This document shows, one piece after another, positions 26,188 through 40,252 of a stretch of 64,000 nucleotides of DNA. A program made the position numbers and the translations under genes. Below the pieces are notes generated by a model. The model saw only the letters and a program-made list of their open reading frames with translations, had not been told where the DNA came from and ran no database searches. Location of the stretch: NCBI GenBank assembly GCA_000181795.3, contig CM012954.1, positions 1,168,293 to 1,232,292 of the forward strand, written 5' to 3'. The stretch comes from Trichinella spiralis. Taxonomy: Eukaryota; Nematoda; Enoplea; Trichinellida; Trichinellidae. Within the stretch, counting starts at the first letter, position 1; each line of letters starts with the position of its first letter.

Positions 26188-27619
26188 TCGGTTCCCGTTC
26201 CGACGACATAACAATTTATGAGCAATACTAGAGAAAAAACATTTTCAAGCATTAATTCACCTATGAAAACAAAATAACCCAACAATAACGAATAAAATTT
26301 TTTTACACAACGGATGCAGAAGATCACTTTCAATAAGCAAGCATACAAAGTCTGAGGCAATCGCCTTCAAACGGGCAATATTTTTCTCTATAAATATATA
26401 TATACATAGATAGATAAATCTATTTATGTATATATATATTGTTTTTTTTCGATTTATCTCTACTGCGCTCAATATACAGTGCGCAAAACTGATTGACGAT
26501 TTCGTAACACGAAATTCTGCAGTAACCAGGGAACGTTCTAACTGTTAGTGTAACTGAAAATAGAACATGAAATCATCTTCTAAAAAACTAATATAATATT
26601 CAGCGATCATCAAAACACAAACCACTCGATCAAAACTCAACAAAATTAATGATTACAAGACGAAATTACAGTACACCTTAGGCATATGACAAAGCTGAGA
26701 ATCAATTTTTCCAAACGTTAACATAAACATCGTTTACCCAGAAATAAATAAATTAAAATTTATTTATACTAATTTAACAATTAAAACATGTTAAATTCAA
26801 TATTTTTTTCCAAAAATAACTTCACAAACATCATTATATTACAACAGTCAAACTTCTTCATATACAGTACAACATAAAAATAAAGATTACAATTATAACA
26901 TCATTTATTCGAAATCGGACATTCGCTGGATTTTGTAGTTTTCAACATTTTCATAACAAATCATTTTTAGACAAACTAATTTATTTGAAAAAAAATTTGA
27001 GACAAGCAATTTATTTCTACAAATTATTTGAAATGCAAAAAATATTTTTCACAACAATTCGAATCTAAAATAAGACTAGAAAATTAAGCATGGCATTGAA
27101 AACTAACTTAAATTTTTTTCAATACCTCTTATAAACCTTTTATACGTTTCTTTATTAAAAAAATTACTTAATAAATAATTTAATTTATAAATTTAATCAA
27201 ATTAAAATGAATAAAATTTAAATTTATTAAGTAATTCGTAATTAATCAAAAATACCTCTTCAAATAAAAAAGAATTATAAAACGTTTTCATCCATACTCA
27301 TTAATTCAATGACCTCTTACTTAATTTTTGTTTTTTATGAAAAAATAATTACAGTATACTTTTTGTGATTATATTTGAAAATTATCCAGCACGCTTTAAT
27401 CTTTCATCTATTTTCGATTATTCTTTTGAAGGTAGGATTTTTTTCAGTTAATTTTATTATATATGCTTTTATGAATTATTTGAATTTCTTGTTGTGTTGT
27501 ACGTTTTCCTGTTTGAAATTTTTACTATAAATTATAGTTCACGGTCAAGTTAAATATTTTATTACAGTAAACTGTACAATTTAGATTAAAATTTCTTTTT
27601 TATAAAGTGCCAATCGAAG
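26188..27619. promoter_or_regulatory. Divergent intergenic region TRIP12 / SAM-domain gene
   Basis: A 1.43-kb, very AT-rich region between two genes pointing away from each other, so it should contain both promoters. Short TA runs occur near 26394-26440. No specific regulatory motif was identified and no coding sequence is supported. Confidence 0.5.
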
Positions 27620-28365
27620 ATGAATCGAGAGGAGAAAATATGGATGAATTTTTTTGATAATGCCGGCATTGAACATTCTGTAAGTCGTGAATATTCAAGA
27701 ATATTTATTGAAAATCGAATGAAGCCCACAAATTTGCGTGATTTGACGAAAGATTTGCTAACTGATATGGGTATACACGCTGTTGGCGATATTTTAAGCA
27801 TTCTGAACGCTGCTAAGAAAGTATCTCTTGTCGATGATGATAAACTTAGAAATAAAACTATCAAGCTGAATTCTTCGAATGTTGAAGCAATGAAGCGACA
27901 AAAAGTCACTCTTTCTTCAGGTATGCATTTTTTAGTGCAAAATGTAAATAAAAAAGTTCATTGTATGGTTTTATGATATTTTTAGGGAAAGAAAAGGCGA
28001 AGCAAAAAGAGAGAATTATCACGAATTCCGCTCCCAAGGGAAATTCGATAGTGACAAAGACAACGAAGTTACCACAAACTCAAGTTAGCCGCAAACGGAC
28101 AGGAAGCGTTTTTGATCGTATTGAAATGAAGAACAGTTCTAATAATTTTCCCAAAAGAATTGTTTTGGAAAAAAACAATAATTCATCGCAGTATAATTTG
28201 CAGCAAATGGTTAGTGAAGATGGAAAACGCATGTCAAAAGCGATTCGTCGAACTCCGAAATCGAAACTAGTAAACACAGTGAAAAAGTCATCCGTTTTTG
28301 ATCGTTTGGGTGACCGTAAAAAGAATGAAAGAACGTTATCTGTTTTTCATCGCCTTAGTACATAA
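27620..28365 (+). CDS. SAM-domain protein, C19orf47-like
   Basis: Two exons (27620-27920 and 27986-28365) join in phase to 226 aa. The N-terminal 70 residues form a SAM domain (WMNFFDNAGIEHSVSREYSR, then LTKDLLTDMGIHAVGDIL). The rest is basic and disordered, with repeated short motifs SVFDRIE, SVFDRLG and SVFHRLS in the C-terminal half. That combination of a SAM domain plus repeated SVFxRL motifs is what I recall of the animal C19orf47 family, a poorly characterised nuclear protein; treat the family name as likely rather than certain. Function is unknown to me. Confidence 0.8.
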
Positions 28366-29126
28366 CTTGTATTGTTTTTTTTGTATTTTTGTATTATTGC
28401 CTATTGTGTAATTGAGTAAACGTGATAACATTGTAAATATTTCTGAAAGTGACCATCATTTTGAAATTATTTTAGAATTGCAGATGTTCTATTGTGGTAT
28501 TTTTGAATCCGAATTATACAGTTTAATTATTCGTCTATCAATTTTATTCATTCACACATCACGTGAACATTTTATGCTGTTTGTGTTAAAAACAGAGCGC
28601 ATCACTTATATTGAACCTTGTATACTTTATGGTCTGAGCATAAACTGATAAAATTTTCTGGATTTAATTGCTATTCATATTAAAAGCACTTATGCATCAC
28701 ATCATTCATTTTGGAAAATTCTTCTTTCACTTTAATTTTGATTAACTGCAGTTATTATTCAGCAATTATTTATTATAATCATGAAGGGTTTATAACCATG
28801 AAGTTATTTTTAATTATTTTAACGTTTATTATAAATTTAATGAATTCAAAAATTATTGTAACATTTAAGCATGAAAATTGATAATGCTAATTATTTACCT
28901 TAAAATGTAATTTGACAAAATTATTAATGCAGTTCAGTTATCATTTCTCAAAAAATTTAAACAAATTAAATACATACATCAATTTTTGATAAAACAAATT
29001 TTTACTATTCCGTTTACCTTTTAGACTTTGAAACAAATTTATGTGAATTATGAGTCATCTCCTTAGTACTGTGCAATGCAAATTCATTTGAGCTTGAGTT
29101 TTCATACAGTACTCCTATTGTGCTAA
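28366..29126. other. Spacer between SAM-domain gene and DPH7
   Basis: AT-rich, with no supported gene. The 28412-28648 frame has no domain and lies in likely 3' UTR. Confidence 0.55.
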
Positions 29127-30122
29127 ATGTGTTCAGTAATTGCCCAGTTAGTTTTAGATTTTCAAGTAGATTGCGTTGAGTTCTGCACATCAATTCATGA
29201 AAGTTTTCGTAATTTTGCTTGCGCTTTATATGAACTCAATGACTTAGGGGATAAGAATGGTGGTGTTGTTATTGGCAAGTATGACTTTCAGGAAAATCAG
29301 CTAGTTGAAATCGATCGTTGTACTGGTCCAGGCGTTTATCAGTTAATCTGGGTTGGAGAAGATCGCATTTTAACAGCCAATTCAGATGGTTCTTTGCGCC
29401 TAGCTGCACAAACACACACTGACGTTTGGCATTGGTTTTCATCAGTTCCACTTAGCAATTGTACCATTTTATCAGTTCTGTCTCGTAATGAGACGAATTT
29501 TGTCGCTTCTGATGCAGGCGGTTATGTTCATATCGTTTCGCTTGACGAAGCTGATTTTCAGTTAGAGAAATCTTGGTTAGCGCACAAACATTCAGGTTAT
29601 TTCAAAAGCGCTTGCGAAGTGTGGTCTTTGGCAAAGGATCCGAATTCTTACCATATATTGTATACCGGTGGCGAAGATGGTCTGCTGAAATTATGGGATT
29701 GCAGAATACAGCTGTTGGAAGCCGAGTTAATGAACAGTTTTCATCGAGCAGGCGTTGTTTGCATTCGCCCTAATCAACAACGATCGCACATATTGGCGAC
29801 GAGTGGTTATGATGATTTGCTGGCTTTGTGGGATATTCGAAATATGCAGCAATGTATCGATTTCATTGACCTCAACAGTGCTGCGTGGACAATTCGTTGG
29901 GACAATGAGAATGATCAAATGCGTCTGCTTTGCGCTTGTTTATCAGAGGGAGTTGTGGAAATAAGCGTAGAAAATGAATCTACCTTGAAATTGACAAGAA
30001 AAGACCAACGTTTCGGTGCCAGTTTGGTTTACGGATGTGACTGGTTATGTGCAAAGGACAACACTGTAATCTTTTGTACCTTTAAATCGAAATCAATTTA
30101 TTTAGCCAAGTTTAAAGACTAG
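29127..30122 (+). CDS. DPH7: Diphthine methyltransferase / WD-repeat DPH7 (WDR85)
   Basis: DPH7 acts in diphthamide synthesis on translation elongation factor 2, hydrolysing the methyl ester of the diphthine intermediate. A single uninterrupted frame of 331 aa shows WD40 blades: YTGGEDGLLKLWDCR around residue 183, ILATSGYDDLLALWDIRNM around residue 225 and AAWTIRWDNENDQ. The terminal GASLVYGCDW is characteristic of DPH7. The gene is intronless although most neighbours have many introns. Confidence 0.87.
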   Translation: MCSVIAQLVLDFQVDCVEFCTSIHESFRNFACALYELNDLGDKNGGVVIGKYDFQENQLVEIDRCTGPGVYQLIWVGEDRILTANSDGSLRLAAQTHTDVWHWFSSVPLSNCTILSVLSRNETNFVASDAGGYVHIVSLDEADFQLEKSWLAHKHSGYFKSACEVWSLAKDPNSYHILYTGGEDGLLKLWDCRIQLLEAELMNSFHRAGVVCIRPNQQRSHILATSGYDDLLALWDIRNMQQCIDFIDLNSAAWTIRWDNENDQMRLLCACLSEGVVEISVENESTLKLTRKDQRFGASLVYGCDWLCAKDNTVIFCTFKSKSIYLAKFKD

Positions 30123-30150
30123 CAACATAATTTGTGGCAGTTTTATGAAT

Positions 30151-30327
30151 TCACTTTACCGCAGTTGTAGCAGCTTTTGATTTTTCATGAGAAATGTTGT
30201 TTGTCCAAACAGAAAAGGCCTTTTGCAGTTGACCAAGCCGAAATAGCAAATGTGAGATTGTAAAGCCGACAATAATGAAAAAAATGTACAATACGACGAA
30301 CAGAAATTCGCGAACAATTTTGATCAT
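30151..30327 (-). CDS. Possible small membrane protein (58 aa)
   Basis: A short frame opens with MIKIVREFLF and runs as a strong hydrophobic helix (about residues 8-25), followed by a soluble basic tail ending ATTAVK. The stop lies 28 bp from the DPH7 stop, tail to tail. An acceptor-like TTTAATTTAG ends 15 nt upstream of the ATG, and another coding-looking segment (QRRQYYTDFRENR) lies upstream near 30430-30380, so this may be the last exon of a slightly larger gene. I do not recognise the family. Confidence 0.35.
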   Translation of the reverse strand: MIKIVREFLFVVLYIFFIIVGFTISHLLFRLGQLQKAFSVWTNNISHEKSKAATTAVK

Positions 30328-32778
30328 TGTTGATCTTTTCTATCTAAATTAAATTATGCAATTAGTAAAATGTGCATTTTAATAAATAAATTTCGATTTT
30401 CGCGGAAATCTGTGTAGTACTGCCTGCGTTGGCCTTCAGTGCGAGAGTCAACATTGGAATTTTCATTGTCAGATTTTGAAGAGCAAAAGGTGAATGACCT
30501 TGCAGGAACGTGATGCAATTTAAAAATAACTTTGTTCTTTTCATATTAGTATCTACACGGCATTCATTTTGATCGATTAGTATCGTTAAAACAGCAATTT
30601 TCAAACAGTCATATTTGTTTAAGGAAATAGTTATCATTTATGAGGAAGCATCCTAGTCGCAGAATAAAAAGTGAAAAACGCTTTTCATCTTGCTGTAAAA
30701 GCACCTTTAGATGAAAAATTGAATGAAAAGGCAAACCACATTTATTTAATTTTAAATTTCGAAATTAGCATTGTAAAATTATACAGTCAGCTAGCTTTGC
30801 TAACAATATTCACGTTATATTTTGATATAATTATATTTGTAATGTAGAATTTTAGTATTTATAGTATTTAGAGTGCACATAGTGCATTTAGAATGCATAT
30901 AGACATGGTCATAGGACACATTAGTATGTATTCATTTCATTACTTCAAATAACATCGAAAAATATATTATTTAAATAATAGTTATTATTATTATTATATA
31001 AAACTGTTATTTAATAGCTACAGTAGTTTATTTTTCATCAAAGAAATAACTCATTTTTCTTTCGCAAAAGTTACCTTAAGCAAAGTTTGCCGGTGGTTAT
31101 AATTTTAATATTTATTTTAATTATTTTAAAATGAATACATTTAAATTTATATTGCTTTTTTGGATTTAAATAAAAAATTTTATCATTAACCTCATTACAT
31201 TATTTGGTAAACTTAATTATTTCTTTACAATACCGTAATGCCAACTGTTCACTGTGGGCTTAGTCAATTGCTTTGTGGTTGAGTATTAAGATTTTTTGTT
31301 AGCTTTCTTCATATTTAATGAATCCTGATATCAGCAAACAATGATAAAAGATTGTTTTGAAGGTTCTTTTTTTATTTTTAATTCTTATTAATGCGAATCT
31401 TAATTTGAGTGTTTTGGGAATGTTACATGATTCCCATGTTTGCTTTGAATTTTTATTTCCACAGTGATTTGTAATATTTAAATGTTTTGTTATTTTTTTT
31501 GTTGTTTGCCAAATTGGTTAGTAGATGTTTCTTGTTTCTATTAATTAGTAATTTTATGCTTCCATTTTACCTTTTCATTGTGAAACGTTATATATATACT
31601 TTGAAATTATTAAATCAAATTGAATATTGTTTATATTTCAATTCCACTTGCATCTTATGCCTTATCTTTCTTAATTGTAAAAGTTTTTATTGTAATAAGA
31701 TTGTTTGGTTTTTATAAAGTTAGTAATATTTTAAATATTAATTTATAAAAAATGATTATAGTCTCTTCTATAGATGCATTTAATTTGGAAAACAATTAAA
31801 GTTTTGCGCAATAAATTAATTGTAATATGGTTTTACAACGATTTTTGCTTAATTTTATGCATCAGCATATTTTATGCATTATGTTGGCTTGCTTTACATT
31901 TTCTATAGCTGACCTCTATTTTTCTACGTTAACAACCGGATGTTTTTTTTGAAAAGGTTATCTTTTTTTTTTTATTAATTTAATGCAAATATTTGGCTGA
32001 ATTGTATATTTTGGTTATTAATTTTTGCGTTTTATAAATCTTTGAGCAAGTAGGCCGGTGAAAAAGTATCTTTGCTGAAACTGGTGCTAGTTGTGCCACT
32101 CTCAGGTTGCTTGTTGTTCGTCCATGTCATCGGTTAGATTTGTTTTGAGCTGTCTCTTTATTCGCTGTTGGCATTGCTTTTACGTAGCTAGCCAGTTCTT
32201 TTGTATGTTTACTTCATATCTGCGTTATGCTTTGAAAAAAAATTCCCATTGTTATTTACATTTAATTTCAACATTTTTTACTGTCCACATTTCACAATAA
32301 AATTTATTTTCTTTATATAGTTATTTAAAAAGTGTTTTATTTGAAAATTTTTAAGGCCTGTGGTTCTTTAATCGAACTGTTTTATTTACATACAATTTCA
32401 TTTAAAACTTTTTACTGCAGATTTCTTAGCTTTCAGCTTTGCTGTTGAAATGTGATGCATATTTAAAATATCTTAAATGGTTATATTCAATATTGTTTAA
32501 TATAGTGTATTGAATCTGAATTTTTTAGCACTACAAAGCTTATTCTTGTTATATTTTTTTAATTGATTTTTGTAAAATAACGAGTGGTAATGTTCTTTTA
32601 TTTTCTTTATTAAATATCTTTGTAAAATGTTGCGTTCTGCATTCTTATGCAACTGGATTGGGCATTGTTTTGGAGGAAATTTTGTTAAATCGTTCTTTGC
32701 CTCACGCGATGCGCATATTATGCAAGTATTTACTCATTTTAAATTTTCTTTTATTTTTTATTCAAGGTTTTTCTTGTA
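30328..32778. other. Spacer upstream of DDX3
   Basis: About 2.4 kb of AT-rich DNA. Apart from the possible upstream exon of the small minus-strand gene (30380-30520), I see no coding sequence. The 31487-31717 and 32091-32300 frames are hydrophobic AT-driven frames without domains. It probably includes DDX3 promoter and 5' UTR. Confidence 0.5.
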
Positions 32779-36416
<3,638 letters not shown>

Positions 36417-38019
36417 ATTACAGTTTATTGCCGACGGAAGTGCAAAAGCGAGAAAGTGTAGAAGAACACTGGAAGCAGCTAATATATTTACGTTTATATG
36501 TATTTATTTGTATGCGTAGTATACAGCCTTGCAAGCATGTACACATCCGCACATACGCGAACTTCCAAATATTACATATAAATATTTATTCATTTGTATA
36601 TTATATTATTACATTACGTCTTAGTTATTCTTATAATTGTCGTATTGATCTTTATCAAAATTCATATGTTCGTTTGCGCTTTCTCATCTGTAGACCTTTT
36701 AATAATTTGCTTTTGTTGCATATATTTATATTTTTAGTTTAATAGTTCACTTTTAATTTATAATAGCATGCGCGCCACATATATGCATATACATGTATAT
36801 ATATACATAAATGTATGTGTGTTTTATGTATGTATATATTTATTTATGCCATACGATTAAGTGATCATCTGTAATGCGTTGAAGAACGGTTCCTTCATTA
36901 TTTGTACAGCAATGTTTCACAGTTGTTCTCAACTGTTTGTTATGAGTTAGTTCTCTGTTTATGGCGCTCGATTGCGTGCGGACGCTGAAAAATTGTCAAC
37001 ATTTATTATTATTTTTTTCTTTTTATAGGAAAAATTTACTTAATTCTTTCTGCATTCGAAAAATGCTGACAATGTTATTTCGTTTGTTTGTTTGCATGAA
37101 CCGCAGTTTGTCCTTTTTCAGATGTTATGTATTACAGATAATTTTCAACGGAAACAGTTGGCCCAGTTGTTGGTTCTAGCTTTTTCTCGATTGTCTGTAT
37201 GAATAGAGCTGTGCATTTTCATGAGAATTGTTTCCAGCCGCGACAGATGCCCAGTTATGGACCGCATGATAATTAAATTTTCCAATATATATATTATTTT
37301 AATCTAATTTTTGAACGATTCCTACCGCTAACTGAAAATCTTGAATTAAAGTTTTATGTTTATCGAATTGAATAAGAAGTGAAAATAGCAGTAGTAATAG
37401 AATAATACTGTTTAATTATGTGAAGACTGTCTCTGACTTAAGGTGGCTATCCAAAGACTTATTCTCGAGTAGCGTGATTTGGTCGCATGTCTGACGACGA
37501 CAATTTCATCTGCTATACCATAGCAACGTTAAAGCGTCTACGCTGTATTTAACTATGTTTTTTTTATGTTATTATTATTTTAGCATGAATGACATGTAAA
37601 ATTATGGGAAAAATCTTAACAACGTCCTGCTATAAATCTAGCATATCACTCGTACATGTACTATATACATTTATTGCTTGTCTATCATTATGATTCATAT
37701 AATATTTTAAAATTTCTTACTACAGCGCTGTCGGAATATAACATAGGACCATCTGTAGTAAAAAAGGATTTTCAGTATCATAAAGTTGTTTCAGTTAACA
37801 AACTTGATTTCTCTTGATTACGGTATACGGTACAGCAATCGTTATACGATAGCCTATACGTTTGTAACTTCTTATCAGTTCCATAGGATTATAAACTTTG
37901 TGCATCAAAGATTATGTTTAAATATAATTAAATCGATTTTTATAAAATACAAATATTCAGGTTGGTCATTTATTTTATTTCAGTTTATTTTTGAGAAATC
38001 GTTTGCATTTGTTGAAAAA
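36417..38019. other. Spacer between DDX3 and FIS1
   Basis: About 1.6 kb. The first part is probably DDX3 3' UTR; TATA-like alternations occur at 36780-36840. No gene is supported. A TTATTTCAG acceptor ends at 37983, 36 nt before the FIS1 ATG, suggesting a spliced FIS1 leader. Confidence 0.5.
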
Positions 38020-38800
38020 ATGATCCGTTTGCTAGAAAATTTATCAAGTCCTGTTAGTCAAAAAGAATTGCAGGTTATTTAGTATGGAAGACTTCTGTTA
38101 TATTTATAAACATTTGGCTTTTTGTTCAGAATGCGGAAAGAAAGTTCATGTCCAATTATGAAAAGCATTCATCTTGGCGCTGTGCTGCTTTTGAATATGC
38201 ATGTTGTTTATTGCGAAGCGGCGCAGCTGACGTTCGTAACGGTATAAGACTTTTTGAAGGTGAGTTGTTTGATGTCCGTTAAATGGTTGACTTTTTCATG
38301 GTGGCATGCTGTTTTAATTTTTTCTGGGTATTTTCTGTAATTAAAAATTAATATTTATTTTAGATTTATTGGAAGCGAATGATAATGATGATGTAGATGA
38401 GGTTACTAATGATCAATGTATATTTTGCATGGCATTTGGATATTATCGTCTTGAAGTATTGATGTTTTCTTTCAGAATTCTGCAAACTATGTAAAATGTT
38501 ACTTTTTTAGGAATACGCTACTTCATTGCGAATAATTAAAGGCCTTTTGGAAGTAAAACCTTGTTGCAAAGCCACACTTGATCTCCAAAAACGGGTCAAC
38601 TATGAAATTACACTTCGTGAGTTTTTTTTTAATTTTTTGCAATCTATTTTTGCCACCGTTATAGTGAATACAATAAGCATTTTGAATTTTATCGCCAGTA
38701 CTGTGTTTATTGTATTTTAGGTCGTATAAAATCTGCTTTGTGGGTCGCAGGTGGCATTAGCATTGGTATGTTATCAGTGATTAGGTATCTCAGGCCGTGA
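38020..38800 (+). CDS. FIS1: Mitochondrial fission 1 protein
   Basis: FIS1 is a tail-anchored outer-membrane protein of mitochondria and peroxisomes that takes part in fission. Five exons (38020-38073, 38130-38259, 38364-38455, 38511-38616, 38721-38800) sum to 462 nt, giving 153 aa, almost the human length. The TPR-like core shows FEYACCLLRSGAADVRNGIR, then AFGYYRLEEYATSLRIIKGL. A single C-terminal hydrophobic segment (ALWVAGGISIGMLSVI) ends with basic residues RYLRP, as expected for a tail anchor. An upstream in-frame extension exists but lacks homology, so I start at the ATG at 38020. Confidence 0.93.
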
Positions 38801-39104
38801 AGACAGTAGCTACTGTTCACTATAGCTGTTCATTAGAAAAGAATTTGAAGACATGAAAATATTATTTATATAGCTCGTACATTTTTTAGTATTGCAAACA
38901 GTTTTTCATATCACAATGAATGTGAAATTTTTGGTTTTTTTCATCTTGTAAGTACAGTGATTTCCATTATTATATTATTATTATCTACTAAGTTGTAGCT
39001 ATTAAAAAAGTTTTAAAGTTCACTTTACACATTCATTGATGAATTTTAAATTTTGTATGAATGAAAGAACCTTTGTTTACATGTTTATACTGTATCTTTG
39101 CTTT

Positions 39105-39110
39105 AATAAA
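39105..39110 (+). terminator. Poly(A) signal, probably FIS1
   Basis: AATAAA about 305 nt after the FIS1 stop and before the REEP-like exon. Confidence 0.45.
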
Positions 39111-39192
39111 GTTTAAAGTGACGTTGTGAACTGAAAAATAAACTGTTTGAAATACATATGAAAAAATTCTTGCAGTAGGTCTCTCAGCAAAC

Positions 39193-39579
39193 ATGCTAAT
39201 TTTTGTTTTAGTTCCGTTTGTGATTTTTATTTTTGGTCAGCTTATTTCAATAGCGATTCCACCAGCTATTCTATTTATGAACATATTGTGGCCTGTCTAT
39301 TGCTGTTTCAAGTCGATGAAAACAAAGTGTGGACGTGAGAATTCAAAATGGCTAAAATATTGGACAGTTTTGGGATTCTTGCATGTGATTGAATTTATTT
39401 TAGACTTGTTGATTATGCCTGTTCATTCGTGTAAAATATTGTTATTTATCCGATTTTGCATTTATTTGTTTTTGTTGATTCCTTCTCTAGAAGGATCTTT
39501 GAAAATTTATGACAAACTGCACAACTATTTTCCTGCTTTAGAGAAATATTGCACAGCAGTCTGTACAAATGATGGATGA
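39193..39579 (+). CDS. REEP/TB2-DP1/HVA22-family ER-shaping protein
   Basis: This family inserts hydrophobic hairpins into the ER membrane to shape tubules. The 128-codon exon shows the domain pattern: hydrophobic hairpin (MLIFVLVPFVIFIFGQLIS), a WPVYCCFKSMKTK block equivalent to the YPAY-SxKAIE motif, KWLKYWTVLGFLHVIEFILD, another hydrophobic pair, then EGSLKIYDKL. It is divergent: the usual YPxY tyrosine pair is only partly kept. An acceptor (TTCTTGCAG) lies upstream at about 39176 with open frame GLSAN before the ATG, so an additional 5' exon is likely and the true start may be further upstream. Confidence 0.75.
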   Translation: MLIFVLVPFVIFIFGQLISIAIPPAILFMNILWPVYCCFKSMKTKCGRENSKWLKYWTVLGFLHVIEFILDLLIMPVHSCKILLFIRFCIYLFLLIPSLEGSLKIYDKLHNYFPALEKYCTAVCTNDG

Positions 39580-40252
39580 CATTCCACCATTATATTTAAA
39601 AATAAAAACCTATTCAACAATTCATTGCGTGGTTCATTTTCGTTTAATATAAAATGTCAAGAACTTTTATATCGAAAATATTCATAGACAGCGAATGTTT
39701 TATAGCTTTTTGTGCATGTTTAAGTCTAAAAATCTTCAATTATTTATTTTCAAATGGTTATTTTTTAAGTTATAAGAAATTAATAAAATTCAGGCAATTC
39801 ATCATCATTCACTTCAAGCAGTAAGGCAAAATTTATTCAGAAGGCAATATGCACAATTCTTTTTGTTTACTTAAATTCCTGGCTTTACAGTAAGTAATTT
39901 AATATTATCAGAATAAGTTACATGAATTAGTAAAAAAAAATGTATTTAACAACAATTACTAGAAATTTAAAACAAAAAAAACAATATTGATTTGAACTAT
40001 GTACCTTGCCTCTTAACGCTATACTGTAGTGTTATAAATGGTACCTGTATTTCCGTTTCTTACTGACTGGATGTAACTGTCGACGTGTGTATTTGAAGAT
40101 TTGTATTTTCATGCGAATCATTTACCTATACTAATTGTTTTGCACGAATAGAATGCTTAAGATAATTTTATAATGAACTAAAATAATATAGTTTGAATTT
40201 TTATTGAATTATATTGCAGCGAAAAGCTGTTTCGCGGTACAAGTGACCGAAG
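39580..40252. other. Spacer between REEP-like gene and SURF4
   Basis: An AATAAA at 39601-39606, 22 nt after the REEP stop, is the likely poly(A) signal of that gene. The remainder shows no gene. A TATATTGCAG acceptor ends near 40219, just upstream of the SURF4 ATG. Confidence 0.55.
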
